Assembly: GCF_001659605.2 (NCBI RefSeq)
Contig: NC_035170.2
Coordinates: 14,832,265-14,896,264, forward strand
Reading direction: 5' to 3'
Source: Manihot esculenta
Lineage: Eukaryota; Streptophyta; Magnoliopsida; Malpighiales; Euphorbiaceae
DNA: 64,000 bases
In this document: piece by piece, positions 45,370 to 57,168 of the stretch
Layout of the letters: each line of letters opens with the position of its first letter
Numbering within the stretch: the first letter of the stretch is position 1
Notes under the pieces: model-generated
Told to the model about the DNA's origin: nothing
The model's input: the letters and a program-made list of their open reading frames with translations, nothing else
The model's database searches: none
Translations under genes and position numbers: made by a program

Positions 45370-47656
45370 TGTAACAGCCCGCTTACCGGACCATCACCGG
45401 CACTAGGATCCAGATCGGCTTAAGGCCGCCGGGACCCGTAGTAAGCCTACTGTCAACTCTGTGTACCTGATAAATCCCATACATGATCACACTTAAACTT
45501 AAAACTGGTACTTACTCTTCTCTATTACATTTTTTTTTTCTTTCTTTGCTTGACTCTCTTTTCTTTTCTTGAAACTTTTCTCATCAACTAAGCCTGGACT
45601 ATGCATGCTCTGTCTGTATGCACTCGAAGAGTGATACCTGCTATGGTACCATACAGTGACTACAGAGATAGAAAGACTACCATGCACCAAGCTTAGCTCA
45701 TCATCATTACAACATTATCTCAAACATATATATCATAAAAGGATCATGTGCAGAGGGATAACAAGCACTAGGGCCAAGCACAATACTATAACTCACTATA
45801 TAACTTGCTATTACATCATTTCTATACATTACATAAACTCTGTACTGTACATCATTATCATGTCCACCATTCTATACTATTACATATGCCTTTTACCCTT
45901 GCTATCTCTTTCTCTTTCTCTTCTCTGAGGCCCTGAAAAATGGGGTTAGGGAGAGGGATGAGCTGCTAAAGCCCAGTGAGCGGAATCTATAAAAATCACA
46001 TTTAAAACATGCTATCATATGATGCATCACTGCACAAACATTTCACATCTCGGATTGGACATGATCCCAAAACTCCCTCTGTCAGTGCCCGGCCCCCAAA
46101 GGAGCTCACACAGGTCTTTCACTAACTACTCATGGTGCCCGACCCTATAAGGGCTCTCACAGGACTCATCCAAGGTAAATGCCCGGCCCCCAAAGGAGCT
46201 CACACAGGACATACAATAATGACAGACTTATGGGCTATTGAGATCGCCTCGGTCCAATCCACATATACAAGTAATAATGCAATGCATCAACTTGGTGAAT
46301 ACTAATGCAAAGTATCCTACATAAACATGGCATTAATGATGCATGAATCATGCTAAAACAGTTCTTAACTTTTAAAATAAAGTTCTGTTCCACTCACCTC
46401 TGTCAACTGCGGAGCAGTCTCTGTAACTCTAACTCTGTGGGCCTCCTTGGTCTCTCGGGTCCGTTCCTACACAGGTGGACTCAAATGAGGACCAAACTTA
46501 CTTAAACATAACTCTTAATATCTCCCCAAAACCCCTCTAAAACATCATAGGCATGCATGGAAAAATGGGCAAAAGAAGGCTGGACTGGGCACTTTCGGCG
46601 GCTGGTTCGGCGGCCGAAACCTCCCTCCAGAGACGAAACTCATGCATGTTCGGCGGCATCTTCGGCGGCCGAAAGCCTCGTCCAGAGACGAAACTCATGC
46701 ACTTTCGGCAGCCGAACTCCCTCTTTCGGCGGCCGAAAGTCCCTTTCTCACCCAAAAGCCTAGCTTTCGGGGGCAAGGTTTGGCAGCCGAAACTGCCTCC
46801 ACAAGGGGTTCGGCGGCCGAACCTTGCTTCGGCGGCCGAACCTGGATTCTCCAGAAAGGCAGAATCCGAGCACAACTCATGCTCTCAGCCTCCAAAATCC
46901 TATCAAACACCCATAACATGCATACCAACACTTCTCAACTCACAAAGAACATAACTCATGCATATAGAGGCCTAAAAACTAGCTCAAGCCTCAAAAACAA
47001 CAACAAAACTCATAGAAACTCATATGATCAACATATGCTCAAACTCATGTTTATACCCCCAAAACATGCCATACAATTCTAAACTTACTTGAAACATAAG
47101 GGGAGGTGAGGATCCATGCTTACCTCTTGAAGAACTAGAGGATTGATGATCCAAGCTTGGAGATGGGGAAAACTCAATCAAAATCTCCAAGTGCTCAACT
47201 TTGCTTCCTTTTGCTCAAAACTCTAAAACAAAACTCAAATCAAGTTAAAACATGCAAGAGTTGAGGAAAACATGAGAAATCACACCAAGGAGAGCTTGAA
47301 CCTACCTTTGACCCAAAAACAGAGTGTGTACCACTCAAGTCTCGGGCAAAGGGGCTTTTGTAGTGGCCAACCGACTCTTCCTTCGGCGGCCTAACGTGCA
47401 TGCAAAACCATGCAACTTTCGGCGGCCGAACTTCACCTTCGGCGGCCGAACCTGGCTTTTGTCCCCTTGGCCTTTTCATTTCAAAACTCAATTTTCTTAA
47501 CTCAAAACATGCAAACATGATAAAAACACTTAAAAACATCTTAAAAACCTTTCTTATACCCTTAGGGCAAGCTCCGACATCCTCGAATCCCGACTTCCAA
47601 CGGAAAATCCGCCGGAACGTAGGAATTCCGAGACCGGGGTCTAGCCGGGTATTACA
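45370..47656 (-). repeat. Element F 5' LTR
   Basis: 2287 bp, nearly identical to 37714-39999. It includes the second copy of the F minisatellite and the TTCGGCGGCCGAA clusters (reverse-strand form of the shared motif). Confidence 0.93.
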
Positions 47657-47661
47657 TATGG

Positions 47662-47768
47662 GATTAAACAGGTAAACAGGATGTATGTAGGCTTGCTACG
47701 GGTTCCGGCGGCCTTAAGCCGACCTGAATCCTAGCGCCGGTAGCGGTCCGGATTTCCGGGGCATTTCA
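47662..47768 (+). repeat. Element E 5' LTR, last 107 bp after element F
   Basis: Matches 55378-55484 of the 3' LTR, ending GGGGCATTTCA (3' LTR: GGGGCGTTTCA). Directly followed by the PBS. Confidence 0.92.
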
Positions 47769-47771
47769 GAG

Positions 47772-47783
47772 TGGTATCAGAGC
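47772..47783 (+). other. Primer-binding site of element E (tRNA-iMet type)
   Basis: TGGTATCAGAGC, three bases after the LTR end. Confidence 0.92.
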
Positions 47784-48019
47784 CCTAGGTTCATATGGTC
47801 GGACCTAGAGTGTCGGGCTCATAGATGTTATAGAAGGTCAAGCACAATAGGCAAAAATCATGTCCACTAGGATAGGATGTGGAGTCCTGTCTTGTATGAT
47901 TGTATGGTATGCCATGATGTTATGCTATGTGTGTAATGTAGCTGATAGGTTCATGTTTGCCGACATGAACCATTTAATGCTGATGTTTATGTGATGTTTA
48001 CTGTTTCTCAGAAAACAGG

Positions 48020-51000
48020 ATGAGAGGAACCCGTCGATCTGCACGATTGACTGGAATACCACCTCAGGACGAGGGCACTGATGCCCGTCCTTCAACATTG
48101 CCTAGGGCAATGTCAAGTAGGTCCAACAGGGACCGAGCAGTGAGAGACCCTAGAAGGTCTTTAGATCTGGGAAGAAGCAGATCAGTCAGAGGAACAGTGC
48201 AGGGAGGTATGTCAGAAGATATGGGGGATCAGATGGATGTTGATCAAAGGAGGGATGGCAGTTTGGGCGTCAGTATGTCAGAAGAGGGTATGGGGGAATC
48301 CCAAGGAGGCACTCAGGCCTCGGGATTTGTTCAGCCACCTCACTATCCGCCCTACACCCAAAATCCCGGGTATTCGATGGGAGGTACATCGGATTACCCT
48401 AGTTTTAACCCCTACCCCACACAGATGCCATACCCACCATACTACCCACCATATCCACAGTACCCAGTGTACCCACCTCCACCATACTATCCAAATCCAG
48501 CAAACCCTACCCCTGGGGATGCTGTACCTCCACCACCACCAGCACCTACATGCCCAGATACCCAGATACCTCAGCCTAGCTCATCTGGGGGAAGTAAGGC
48601 TAAAATGACAGATTACATGAAGTTGGGTGCTCCCCAGTTTGAGTCAGGTGATGACCCGTTCGTATATTTGGAGAAGGTCAAGATGATCACAGAGGAGATC
48701 GGAGCTGATGATAGTAGAGCCATTCAGATGGCTGGTTTCACCTTGAAATGCAAAAAGGCCCGTGAGTGGTTCAAAAACTATGTGAAGCCGAGGGTGGATA
48801 GCCTATCGTGGGAGGAGTTCGCTAATGAATTTGCAGGATGGGCTTTCCCTGATAGTTCAAGGGAATTGAAGATGATAGAATTCGAGCAGTTGAGGCAAAC
48901 CGATGACATGAGTGTAGACGAATATACTGACAGGTTTATGGAGTTGCTGCCTTTTGCTGGGCAAGACCTTAGCACAGACCAGAAGAAGTCGAGGAGGTAT
49001 ATCATGAAGCTCCATCCCAGGTATTCCTCCTTGGTACAGTCAGCAGATAGAGAGAGTTTTCACGCCATAGTAGACATGGCTAGGAGAATGGAGGCTAGTG
49101 CCATCGTTCAGGGGACAGTCAAACAGACAGTGGCACAAGCTTCTGGTTCTAAAACTCCGGGAGGGGGAAGGTTAGATCCCTCTACCTTGAGTGCAGCAGC
49201 TTCAGGCAGTAAGAGATGGGGTAAGCCCAAGGGTAAGAAGAATAAGTTCTGGAACAAGGTCAAGTCTAGTCTGGGATTTGGCAGTAGTTCTAGTTCTGGG
49301 GCAGATAATGCAGCTTGTGCGAAGTGTGGTAGACCACACAGGGGTTTATGCCGGTATGGGACGACGACCTGCTACAGATGTGGGCAAGAGGGGCATATGT
49401 CATGGCAATGCCCTAAAGCAGTTCCTACGGCACAGACACAGCAGACAGCTTCAGGAAGTGTGGCACAGCCAGTAGCTCCAGCTGCTACACAGGCCAGTGG
49501 CAGAGGCAGAGGGAGAGGGTCAGCTTCTTCCTCAGCAGGATTCAGAGGTGAAGGTCCATCAGCTCCAGCCAGGATCTTCACCATGACGCAGCAGGAGGCT
49601 AACACATCCAACACCGTGGTGTCAGGTAATCTCATCATTGGGTGTTCTGATGTGTATGCATTAATGGACCCGGGTGCATCTCACTCTTTTATTGCACCGA
49701 GAGCCGTTCAGAGGTTAGGATTGATGGTCTCTGAGTTAGAGTGTCCCCTATGGGTCAGTGGACCCAAGTGTGACCCGTCAGTTGCAGAGTCAGTCTGCCA
49801 GTGTAGTCCAGTTTTTATAGAGGGAAGATGCTTGTCCGCCGACCTTGTGGTTCTAGATTTGACAGACTTTGACGTCATTCTAGGGATGGATTGGCTATCT
49901 ACCCATGGTGCTACCTTGGACTGCAGGGACAAAGTAGTTAAGTTCAGATGTCAGGATGGGTCAGAGGTCGTCTTCAGAGGAGACAAGAGGGGTACACCTA
50001 GAGGTCTAATTTCAGCTCTTCAGGCTCGTAGGTTGCTTAGGAGGGGATGTCAGGGGTTTCTAGCTCATGTGAGGGAGTTGGATAGTCATGTTAGAGAGCC
50101 CGCCTCAGTGCCTGTGGTGAGTGAGTTCTTAGATGTTTTCCCAGACGAGCTGCCAGGGTTACCACCTGCTAGGGAGATAGAGTTCGAAATTGAGTTAATG
50201 CCTGGTACCAGACCGATCTCTATCCCTCCCTACAGGATGGCACCAGCCGAGATGAAAGAGTTAAAAGAACAGTTGCAGGAACTGGTAGACAAGGGTTTCA
50301 TCCGACCGAGTACCTCACCTTGGGGTACTCCAGTACTCTTTGTGAAGAAAAAGGATGGATCCCTCAGGCTTTGTATCGACTACAGGCAGTTGAACAAAGT
50401 CACCATCAAGAATAAGTACCCATTGCCAAGGATCGACGATCTATTCGACCAGCTAGCAGGAGCGGGTTGTTTCTCCAAAATAGATCTGAGATCGGGGTAC
50501 CATCAGTTGCGGATCAGGGAAGAGGATGTACCAAAGACAGCTTTCAGGACCAGATATGGGCATTTTGAGTTCCTTGTGATGCCGTTCGGGTTAACTAACG
50601 CCCCTGCAGCATTCATGGACCTCATGAACAGAATATTCAGACCATACCTGGATCACTTCGTTATTGTCTTCATAGATGATATCCTAGTGTATTCCAGGAA
50701 TGCAGAGGAGCATGCCCATCATCTGAGGATTGTTTTACAGACCTTGAGGGAACATGGCTTGTATGCCAAGTTCTCCAAGTGTGAGTTCTGGTTAAGGAGC
50801 ATATCATTCTTGGGGCATATAGTGTCAGAGAATGGAATAGAGGTAGACCCCAAGAAAGTAGAGGCTGTGACTAACTGGCCCAGACCCACCACAGTGACAG
50901 AGGTCAGAAGTTTCTTGGGTTTGGCTAGTTATTACAGGAGGTTCGTACAGGACTTCTCCAAAATTGCAGCTCCTTTAACCAGATTGACCAGAAAGAATCA

Positions 51001-53011
51001 GAGGTTCGAGTGGACCGATCGATGTGAAGAAAGCTTTGAGGAGCTCAAGAAGAGGTTGACTTCAGCACCAGTGTTAGCTCTGCCAACCAGCAATGAGGAC
51101 TTCACAGTATTCTGTGATGCATCCAGAGTAGGTTTGGGTTGTGTGTTGATGCAGAATGGTAAGGTGATCGCTTATGCTTCAAGACAGCTAAAGAGGCATG
51201 AGATGAATTACCCCACACACGATCTGGAGATGGCAGCGGTTATCTTTGCCCTCAAGATGTGGAGGCATTACCTCTATGGGGTAAAATGTGAGATCTTCAC
51301 AGATCATAAGAGCCTGCAGCACATCTTGAGTCAGAGAGATTTGAACTTGAGGCAGAGGAGATGGGTAGAACTGCTCAGTGACTATGATTGTAAGATACAG
51401 TACCATCCGGGTAAGGCTAATGTAGTAGCTGATGCCTTAAGCCGGAAATCACTTGGCAGTCTATCCCACATCACGGCAGAGAGGAGACCGGTGGTGAAGG
51501 AATTTTATAAGCTCATTGAGGAGGGTCTACAGATGGAGTTGTCTGGTACAGGTGCTTTGATTGCACAGATGAAAGTAACCCCCGTGTTTCTGGAGCAGGT
51601 GGCTCAGAAACAGCACGAGGACCCAGAGTTAGTGAAGATTGCCAGGACTGTTCAGTCAGGCAAAGATAGTGAGTTCAGATTCGATGATAAGGGGATCCTC
51701 CGCTATGGGAACAGACTATGTGTACCAGATGACATCGGGCTTAAAGGAGACATTATGAGAGAGGCTCATAATGCAAGATACAGCATTCACCCTGGAGCCA
51801 CCAAGATGTATCAAGATCTAAAGAAGGTTTATTGGTGGCCAGCTATGAAGAGGGAAGTGGCACAATTCGTGTCAGCCTGCGAAATATGTCAGAGGGTGAA
51901 GCTGGAACATCAGAAGCCGGCTGGAATGCTTAACCCGCTACCTATTCCAGAATGGAAATGGGAGAACATAGCTATGGACTTTGTAGTGGGGTTACCGGCA
52001 ACATCCAACAGACTAGACTCCATATGGGTGATTGTGGACAGACTCACCAAATCTGCTCACTTCATTCCAGTTAGGAGCAACTACTCTGTGGATAAGTTAG
52101 CGCAGGTGTATGTTGAGGAGATTGTCAGACTACATGGGGTCCCGGTATCTATAGTGTCAGATAGAGGGCCCCAGTTTACCTCCAGGTTTTGGCGGAGTCT
52201 GCAGAGTGCTATGGGTACTAGGTTGGATTTTAGCACTGCCTTCCATCCACAGACATACGGACAGTCAGAGAGGACCATCCAGACCATAGAAGATATGCTC
52301 AGAATGTGTGTGTTAGATTTTGGCGGTTCTTGGAAGCAACATCTACCTTTGGTGGAGTTTGCCTACAATAACAGCTATCATGCTAGCATAGGGATGGCTC
52401 CATATGAAGCTTTGTATGGGAGGAAGTGCAGGTCACCCGTTTGCTGGGAAGAGGTTGGAGAGAGGTCCTTAGCAGGGCCTGAGCTTGTTGAGATCACCAG
52501 CAGGGTGGTGCCCATTATCAGAGAAAGGATAAAGACTGCCACCAGCAGGCAGAAAAGTTATGCAGACATCCGCAGGAAACAGGTAGAATTTCAGGAGGGG
52601 GATCTAGTATTGCTCAAGGTGTCTCCGATGAAAGGGGTGGTTCGATTTGGTAAGAAGGGTAAGCTAGCTCCGCGGTACATTGGACCCTTTGAAGTCCTGC
52701 AAAAGATTGGGAATGTATCGTACAAGCTGGACTTGCCTGCTTCTATGGAGAGAATCCATCCGGTTTTCCATGTTTCCATGTTGAGGAAGTTCGTGTCAGA
52801 TCCGGGCAAGGTTCTTAGCGAGCCTGATGTGGAGATCCAAGAGGATCTCACTTATGTTGAACAGCCAGTGCGGATTCTTGACACTCAGATCAGAAAGTTG
52901 AGGAACAAGGAAATCCCGATGGTGAAAGTCCTTTGGAACCACCACAATTTGGAAGAATGCACTTGGGAGACCCGGGAGTCCATGCTCCAGCAGTACCCCC
53001 ACCTCTTCTAA
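48020..53011 (+). CDS. gag-pol: Element E Gag-Pol polyprotein (1663 aa, uninterrupted)
   Basis: The ATG at 48020 starts [15 protein letters not shown], nine bases after a TTTCTCAG acceptor-like site. Domains follow the element A order: basic N terminus, Pro/Tyr-rich Gag segment with PPPPYYP, CCHC knuckle [14 protein letters not shown], protease [19 protein letters not shown], RNase H, integrase and chromodomain-like tail. The frame is open throughout. Two unusual residues: the conserved HPQTDGQSE segment by the integrase catalytic Glu reads HPQTYGQSE (Asp to Tyr), and [10 protein letters not shown] reads [10 protein letters not shown] in the RT connection. The first could reduce integrase activity. 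The insertion of F in the 5' LTR should also disturb expression from this copy's own promoter. Confidence 0.95.
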   Translation: MRGTRRSARLTGIPPQDEGTDARPSTLPRAMSSRSNRDRAVRDPRRSLDLGRSRSVRGTVQGGMSEDMGDQMDVDQRRDGSLGVSMSEEGMGESQGGTQASGFVQPPHYPPYTQNPGYSMGGTSDYPSFNPYPTQMPYPPYYPPYPQYPVYPPPPYYPNPANPTPGDAVPPPPPAPTCPDTQIPQPSSSGGSKAKMTDYMKLGAPQFESGDDPFVYLEKVKMITEEIGADDSRAIQMAGFTLKCKKAREWFKNYVKPRVDSLSWEEFANEFAGWAFPDSSRELKMIEFEQLRQTDDMSVDEYTDRFMELLPFAGQDLSTDQKKSRRYIMKLHPRYSSLVQSADRESFHAIVDMARRMEASAIVQGTVKQTVAQASGSKTPGGGRLDPSTLSAAASGSKRWGKPKGKKNKFWNKVKSSLGFGSSSSSGADNAACAKCGRPHRGLCRYGTTTCYRCGQEGHMSWQCPKAVPTAQTQQTASGSVAQPVAPAATQASGRGRGRGSASSSAGFRGEGPSAPARIFTMTQQEANTSNTVVSGNLIIGCSDVYALMDPGASHSFIAPRAVQRLGLMVSELECPLWVSGPKCDPSVAESVCQCSPVFIEGRCLSADLVVLDLTDFDVILGMDWLSTHGATLDCRDKVVKFRCQDGSEVVFRGDKRGTPRGLISALQARRLLRRGCQGFLAHVRELDSHVREPASVPVVSEFLDVFPDELPGLPPAREIEFEIELMPGTRPISIPPYRMAPAEMKELKEQLQELVDKGFIRPSTSPWGTPVLFVKKKDGSLRLCIDYRQLNKVTIKNKYPLPRIDDLFDQLAGAGCFSKIDLRSGYHQLRIREEDVPKTAFRTRYGHFEFLVMPFGLTNAPAAFMDLMNRIFRPYLDHFVIVFIDDILVYSRNAEEHAHHLRIVLQTLREHGLYAKFSKCEFWLRSISFLGHIVSENGIEVDPKKVEAVTNWPRPTTVTEVRSFLGLASYYRRFVQDFSKIAAPLTRLTRKNQRFEWTDRCEESFEELKKRLTSAPVLALPTSNEDFTVFCDASRVGLGCVLMQNGKVIAYASRQLKRHEMNYPTHDLEMAAVIFALKMWRHYLYGVKCEIFTDHKSLQHILSQRDLNLRQRRWVELLSDYDCKIQYHPGKANVVADALSRKSLGSLSHITAERRPVVKEFYKLIEEGLQMELSGTGALIAQMKVTPVFLEQVAQKQHEDPELVKIARTVQSGKDSEFRFDDKGILRYGNRLCVPDDIGLKGDIMREAHNARYSIHPGATKMYQDLKKVYWWPAMKREVAQFVSACEICQRVKLEHQKPAGMLNPLPIPEWKWENIAMDFVVGLPATSNRLDSIWVIVDRLTKSAHFIPVRSNYSVDKLAQVYVEEIVRLHGVPVSIVSDRGPQFTSRFWRSLQSAMGTRLDFSTAFHPQTYGQSERTIQTIEDMLRMCVLDFGGSWKQHLPLVEFAYNNSYHASIGMAPYEALYGRKCRSPVCWEEVGERSLAGPELVEITSRVVPIIRERIKTATSRQKSYADIRRKQVEFQEGDLVLLKVSPMKGVVRFGKKGKLAPRYIGPFEVLQKIGNVSYKLDLPASMERIHPVFHVSMLRKFVSDPGKVLSEPDVEIQEDLTYVEQPVRILDTQIRKLRNKEIPMVKVLWNHHNLEECTWETRESMLQQYPHLF

Positions 53012-53085
53012 GGTTAGTTGAGATGTGTTCCATGTGCTATATGTGTGTATGTTATGTTTGTTTCGCTATGCATGAACTAGTTGAG

Positions 53086-53122
53086 GAACATTCGGGGACG
53101 AATGTTCTTAAGGGGGGGAGAA
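53086..53122 (+). other. Inverted repeat and polypurine tract of element E
   Basis: GAACATTC (53086-53093) and GAATGTTC (53100-53107), then AAGGGGGGGAGAA (53110-53122) abutting the 3' LTR. Confidence 0.85.
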
Positions 53123-55484
53123 TGTAATACCCGGCTAGACTCCGGTATCGGAATTCCTACCGTCCGGTGGAATTTGGGTGTCGGAAACCTCTAGAAGGGT
53201 AAAAGCATGTTTTTATAATATGTTTTCATGTATTTTAATGTTTTAAGTATGATTTTAAATAAGTTTTTGCATGAAAATTCTTTAAGGGAAAACCCAGGTT
53301 CGGCCGCCGAAACTCACTTTCGGCCGCCGAACATGCATGGACTTTGGGAGGCACGTTAGGCCCCCGAAAGTCTAAGTGAGGGAAGTGCAGGTTCGGCCGC
53401 CGAACCTTATGTTCGGCCGCCGAACATTGCATGGATGCGGAGGCACATTCGGCCCCCGAACGTGGCCTGGCCAGCCACTATAAAAGGGTCCCCTTGGTCC
53501 GCACGGGCGAGCTTTTTCTCTCCCATTTTCGGCCAAGGTGAGTCTCCACCGTTCCTCCCTCGATCTTGAGTGTTTCCTCTAGATCTTTCATGGTTTTAAC
53601 GAGTTTTCATCTTGCTTTGAAGTTTTAAGCTTTTGAATCAAGTTTTGAGCAAGTTTTGAGCTTGGAGGCCCAAGGAGCTAGATCTCTTCCAACTCCAAGT
53701 TAGATCGCCTCTACTCTCGATCTTCAAGAGGTAAGGGTCGATCTTGAACTCTTTTTATGCTTGACACAAGTTTTATGAAGATCTTTGGGGATTAAAGGCA
53801 TGTTTAGTTCATGTGTAGGTTTATGGGTTTAAGTTGTGATTTTTGAGCAATGTAGCTTGTTTGTGTGTGAATGAAGTATTGTAGATGGGGTATATGCATG
53901 TTTGAGGCCCCTAGGAACTTGTATGTGTGTTTTAGTTGAGAAATATGCATGATTTATGGTTTTGGGAGGCAGGAGGTTCATTCGAACCAAGTTTCTGCCG
54001 TTTGGCAGAAACCAGGTTCGGCAGCCGAAGGGAGTTTCGGCCGCCGAACCCCCCCTTGTGGAGGCAGCTTTCGGCTGCCGAAGGTGCCCCCGAAAAGAGA
54101 CTTTCGTCTCTGTCTGGCACTTTCGGCCGCCGAAGGTGCCGCCGAACCTAGCTGAGTTTCGTCTCTGTCTGGGACTTTCGGCCGCCGAAGGTGCCGCCGA
54201 AGGTGCCCTGTTCAGCCATTTCATGCATATTTTCTGTGATGTTTTCATGATGTTTTAGGGGGTTTTTGGGGGATATATTAGAGTTGTGTTTATATATGTT
54301 TGGTCCCTCATTGGAGTCCACCTGTGTAGGTTCGGACCCGAGGAACCGAGGACCCCAGCAGTGAGTGAGCTGCTTCAGTGTCTGGTCAGAGCTAGCCAGA
54401 GGTGAGTGGAAACAAGCTTAATGTTTTAAATCAAGCAATTAAATGTTTTGAGCATGTTTCATGCATCATGATGACATGTAATAGGCTGATTGCATTAGTT
54501 CACGAATATGTCGCATTGCATTTTATTTTGTGGTTGTGGGTGAATGCTGTATGATCCAAGTAATCCACGAGACTTAATATATGATATAACAGGAAGACCA
54601 GGACCCCATGCTACGGCCTGGCACGAGACTTTATGTATGTATGACAGGAAGACCAGGACCCCATGCTACGGCCTGGCACGAGGCTTTATATATGTTATGA
54701 CAGGAAGACCAGGACCCCATGCTACGGCCTGGCACGAGGCTTTATATATGTTATGACAGGAAGACCAGGACCCCATGCTACGGCCTGGCACGAGACTTTA
54801 TGTATGTTATGACAGGAAGACCAGGACCCCATGCTACGGCCTGGCACGAGACTATGCTGGGACTAATTGGTGACAGGTTCACCCTTGATGTGAATTGTTT
54901 GTGATATGATGCATTCCATGAAAGCATGAACTTTAATATAATGTTTTTAGTTTCTGCTCACTGGGCTTTTAGCTCACCCCTCTCCCCTAACCCCAGGTTT
55001 GCAGGTACGGGATTGATAGAGAAGAAAAGAAGAGAAAAGTCATATGTATGTAATAGCTAGAGTATGTGGACATGACAAATGATAAGAATGTAATGTAAAG
55101 TTTTGAACAGTTATGTTTATGTAATTATGTTGTTGAGGATAGAGTTGTGCTTGACCATAGTATATGTTAATCCCTTGGTATGTACATGATCTTGTGTTTT
55201 GATATTGATGTAAACCAACTCACCATATGATGTATAGCCCTTGAGGCTTTGATGAGATCCCACAGAGGGATTAATGTTTATGTATATGATGAATATAGTG
55301 CATGCACAGGTTGAGTTTGGTGAATGAAGAAAAAGAAAAGTTTTTAATTCTTATGTATGTTTGTTGATCATGTATGGGATTAAACAGGTAAACAGGATGT
55401 ATGTAGGCTTGCTACGGGTTCCGGCGGCCTTAAGCCGACCTGAATCCTAGCGCCGGTAGCGGTCCGGATTTCCGGGGCGTTTCA
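53123..55484 (+). repeat. Element E 3' LTR
   Basis: 2362 bp with TATA box at 53479-53487 and the five-unit minisatellite at 54588-54854. It carries one more 20-bp GGCCGCCGAAC unit (near 53403-53423) than the 5' LTR. Confidence 0.94.
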
Positions 55485-55489
55485 TCCAT

Positions 55490-57060
55490 GGTGCCGGGGG
55501 CATAGTGCAGGCCACGTCCGGTCTTTCTCTTACATAGTGCCAGGGGCGTAGTGCAGGCCACACCTGGACTTCCATATCATATCATCATGTCATAACATAT
55601 GGGGGCTAATGGATCATTCAACATTCATCCACATCAACAACATATTATGCAATGCAACATATTCGTGATTTCTAATGCAAACAACCTAAAATATCACATG
55701 GCATCCGTGATGCATGAACATGCTCAAAACTGATTTATTTATTTAAAAGCATAAGAGTTATTCCACTCACCTCTGGCTAGCTCTGACACTGACTGAAGCA
55801 GCTGACTCACTGCTGAGGTCCTCGGTTCCTCAGGTCCGAACCTACACAGGTGGACTCAAATGAGGGACCAAACAACTAGAACATAACTCTAAAAACATCC
55901 CCCAAAAACCCTCTAAAACTCCTCAAAACATTCATGCAAAATATGCAAAGAAAGGCTGGACAGGGCACTTTCGACGGCCGAAAGTCCCTCCAGAGCCGAA
56001 AGTCAGGCAGGTTCGGCAGCACCTTCGGCGGCTGAAACTCCCAGACAGAGGCGAAACTCATGCATGTTCGGCGGCACTTTCGGCGGCCGAAACTCCCAGA
56101 CAGAGACGAAAGTCTCCTTTCGGGGGCAAGCTTTGGCAGCCGAAGGCTGCTTCCACAAGAGGGTTCGGCGGCCGAAAGTCCTTTCGGCTGCCGAACCTGG
56201 TTTCTCCCAAAGGGCAGAAACTTGGTTCAAACATGCACAAATGCCTCCAAACTCATACCATCATGCATTTAGCTCAACCAAAACATGCTTACAAGCTCCT
56301 AGGGGTCTCAAACTACCTTAAACCCCAACTACAACACATCAAACATACATTTACAAGCCACATTGCTCAAAAACTCATCAAAAACCCATAAACTCAACAT
56401 AAGCTTACTCATGCATTTTCTACCCTATGAACTTGCATAAAACTTGTTTAAAACATAATGTAAACTAGAGATCGACTCTTACCTCTTGAAGATCGAGAGT
56501 AGAGGCGATCTAACTTGGAGTTGGGAGAGATTTGAGTTCTTGAACCTCAAAGCTCCAAAACTTGCTCAAAACTTGAAAATCTTCAAAAGGAAGTAAAAAC
56601 TTGTGAAAATCTTGAAAGATCTGAAGGAAAAGACTCAAGATTGGTGAGGAACGGCGGAGAACTCACCTTGGCCGACAATGGGGAGAAAAGCTCGCCCGTT
56701 TTCGGCTAAGGGACCCTTTTATAGTGGCTGGCCAGGCCACGTTCGGGGGCCGAACGTGCCTCCGCATGCATGCCATGTTCGGCGACCGAACTTAAGGTTC
56801 GGCGGCCGAACCTGGACTTCCCTCACTTATGCTTTCGGGGGCCTAAAGCACACCCGTAATGCATGCATGTTTGGCGGCCGAACCTGGGTTTTCCTCCAAG
56901 GCTGTTTTCATGCAAAAAACTCATTTCCATCTTGCTTAAAACCATAAAACACATTAAAACATTTTATGAAAACATGGTTTTACCCTTCTAAAGGTCTCCG
57001 ACATCCGAGATTCCACCGGACGGTAGGAATTCCGATACCGGAGTCTAGCCGGGTATTACA
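55490..57060 (-). repeat. Element B 3' LTR, piece 3 (its 5' part)
   Basis: Resumes after element E and runs to GGGTATTACA at 57060. On the minus strand it holds the LTR start, palindrome cluster, a TATA box (56715-56723 complement), donor GTAAGA near 56481 and the start of the exon-like block. Confidence 0.9.
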
Positions 57061-57097
57061 TTCTCCCCCCATTAAGAACATTCGTCCCCGAATGTTC
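57061..57097 (-). other. Polypurine tract and inverted repeat of element B
   Basis: PPT complement TTCTCCCCCCATT (57061-57073), then GAACATTC (57076-57083) and GAATGTTC (57090-57097). Confidence 0.82.
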
Positions 57098-57168
57098 CTC
57101 AACTAGCACATGCAAGGCATACAACATATCATACACATAAAACACATGAAACATATAAGAAACTAACC

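Larger units (their letters stand above)
37714..47656 (-). mobile_element. Element F: youngest and most intact Tekay-type element (minus strand)
   Basis: 9943 bp with TSD tatgg (37709-37713 and 47657-47661). LTRs are 2286 and 2287 bp. By eye I find only two substitutions and a one-base T-run difference between them. PBS, PPT and an uninterrupted 1662-residue Gag-Pol are present, with no change at motif residues that I could see. It is the innermost insertion of its lineage, consistent with being the most recent. Confidence 0.95.
35478..55484 (+). mobile_element. Element E: intact Tekay-type element carrying element F in its 5' LTR
   Basis: Target duplication tccat (35473-35477 and 55485-55489). 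Without F the element is about 10.06 kb. LTRs are about 2343 bp (5', split) and 2362 bp (3'), iMet PBS, uninterrupted Gag-Pol, PPT. LTR ends read TTTCA instead of TTACA. By eye about eight substitutions and two indels separate the LTRs. F splits only the last 107 bp from the 5' LTR, so the promoter-to-gag transcript is now interrupted by about 9.9 kb. Confidence 0.95.

Noticed and set aside
37714..47768. Separate partial element between F and E coding region
   Set aside because: 47662-47768 is simply the end of E's 5' LTR after F; it aligns with 55378-55484 and TSD tatgg closes the gap.
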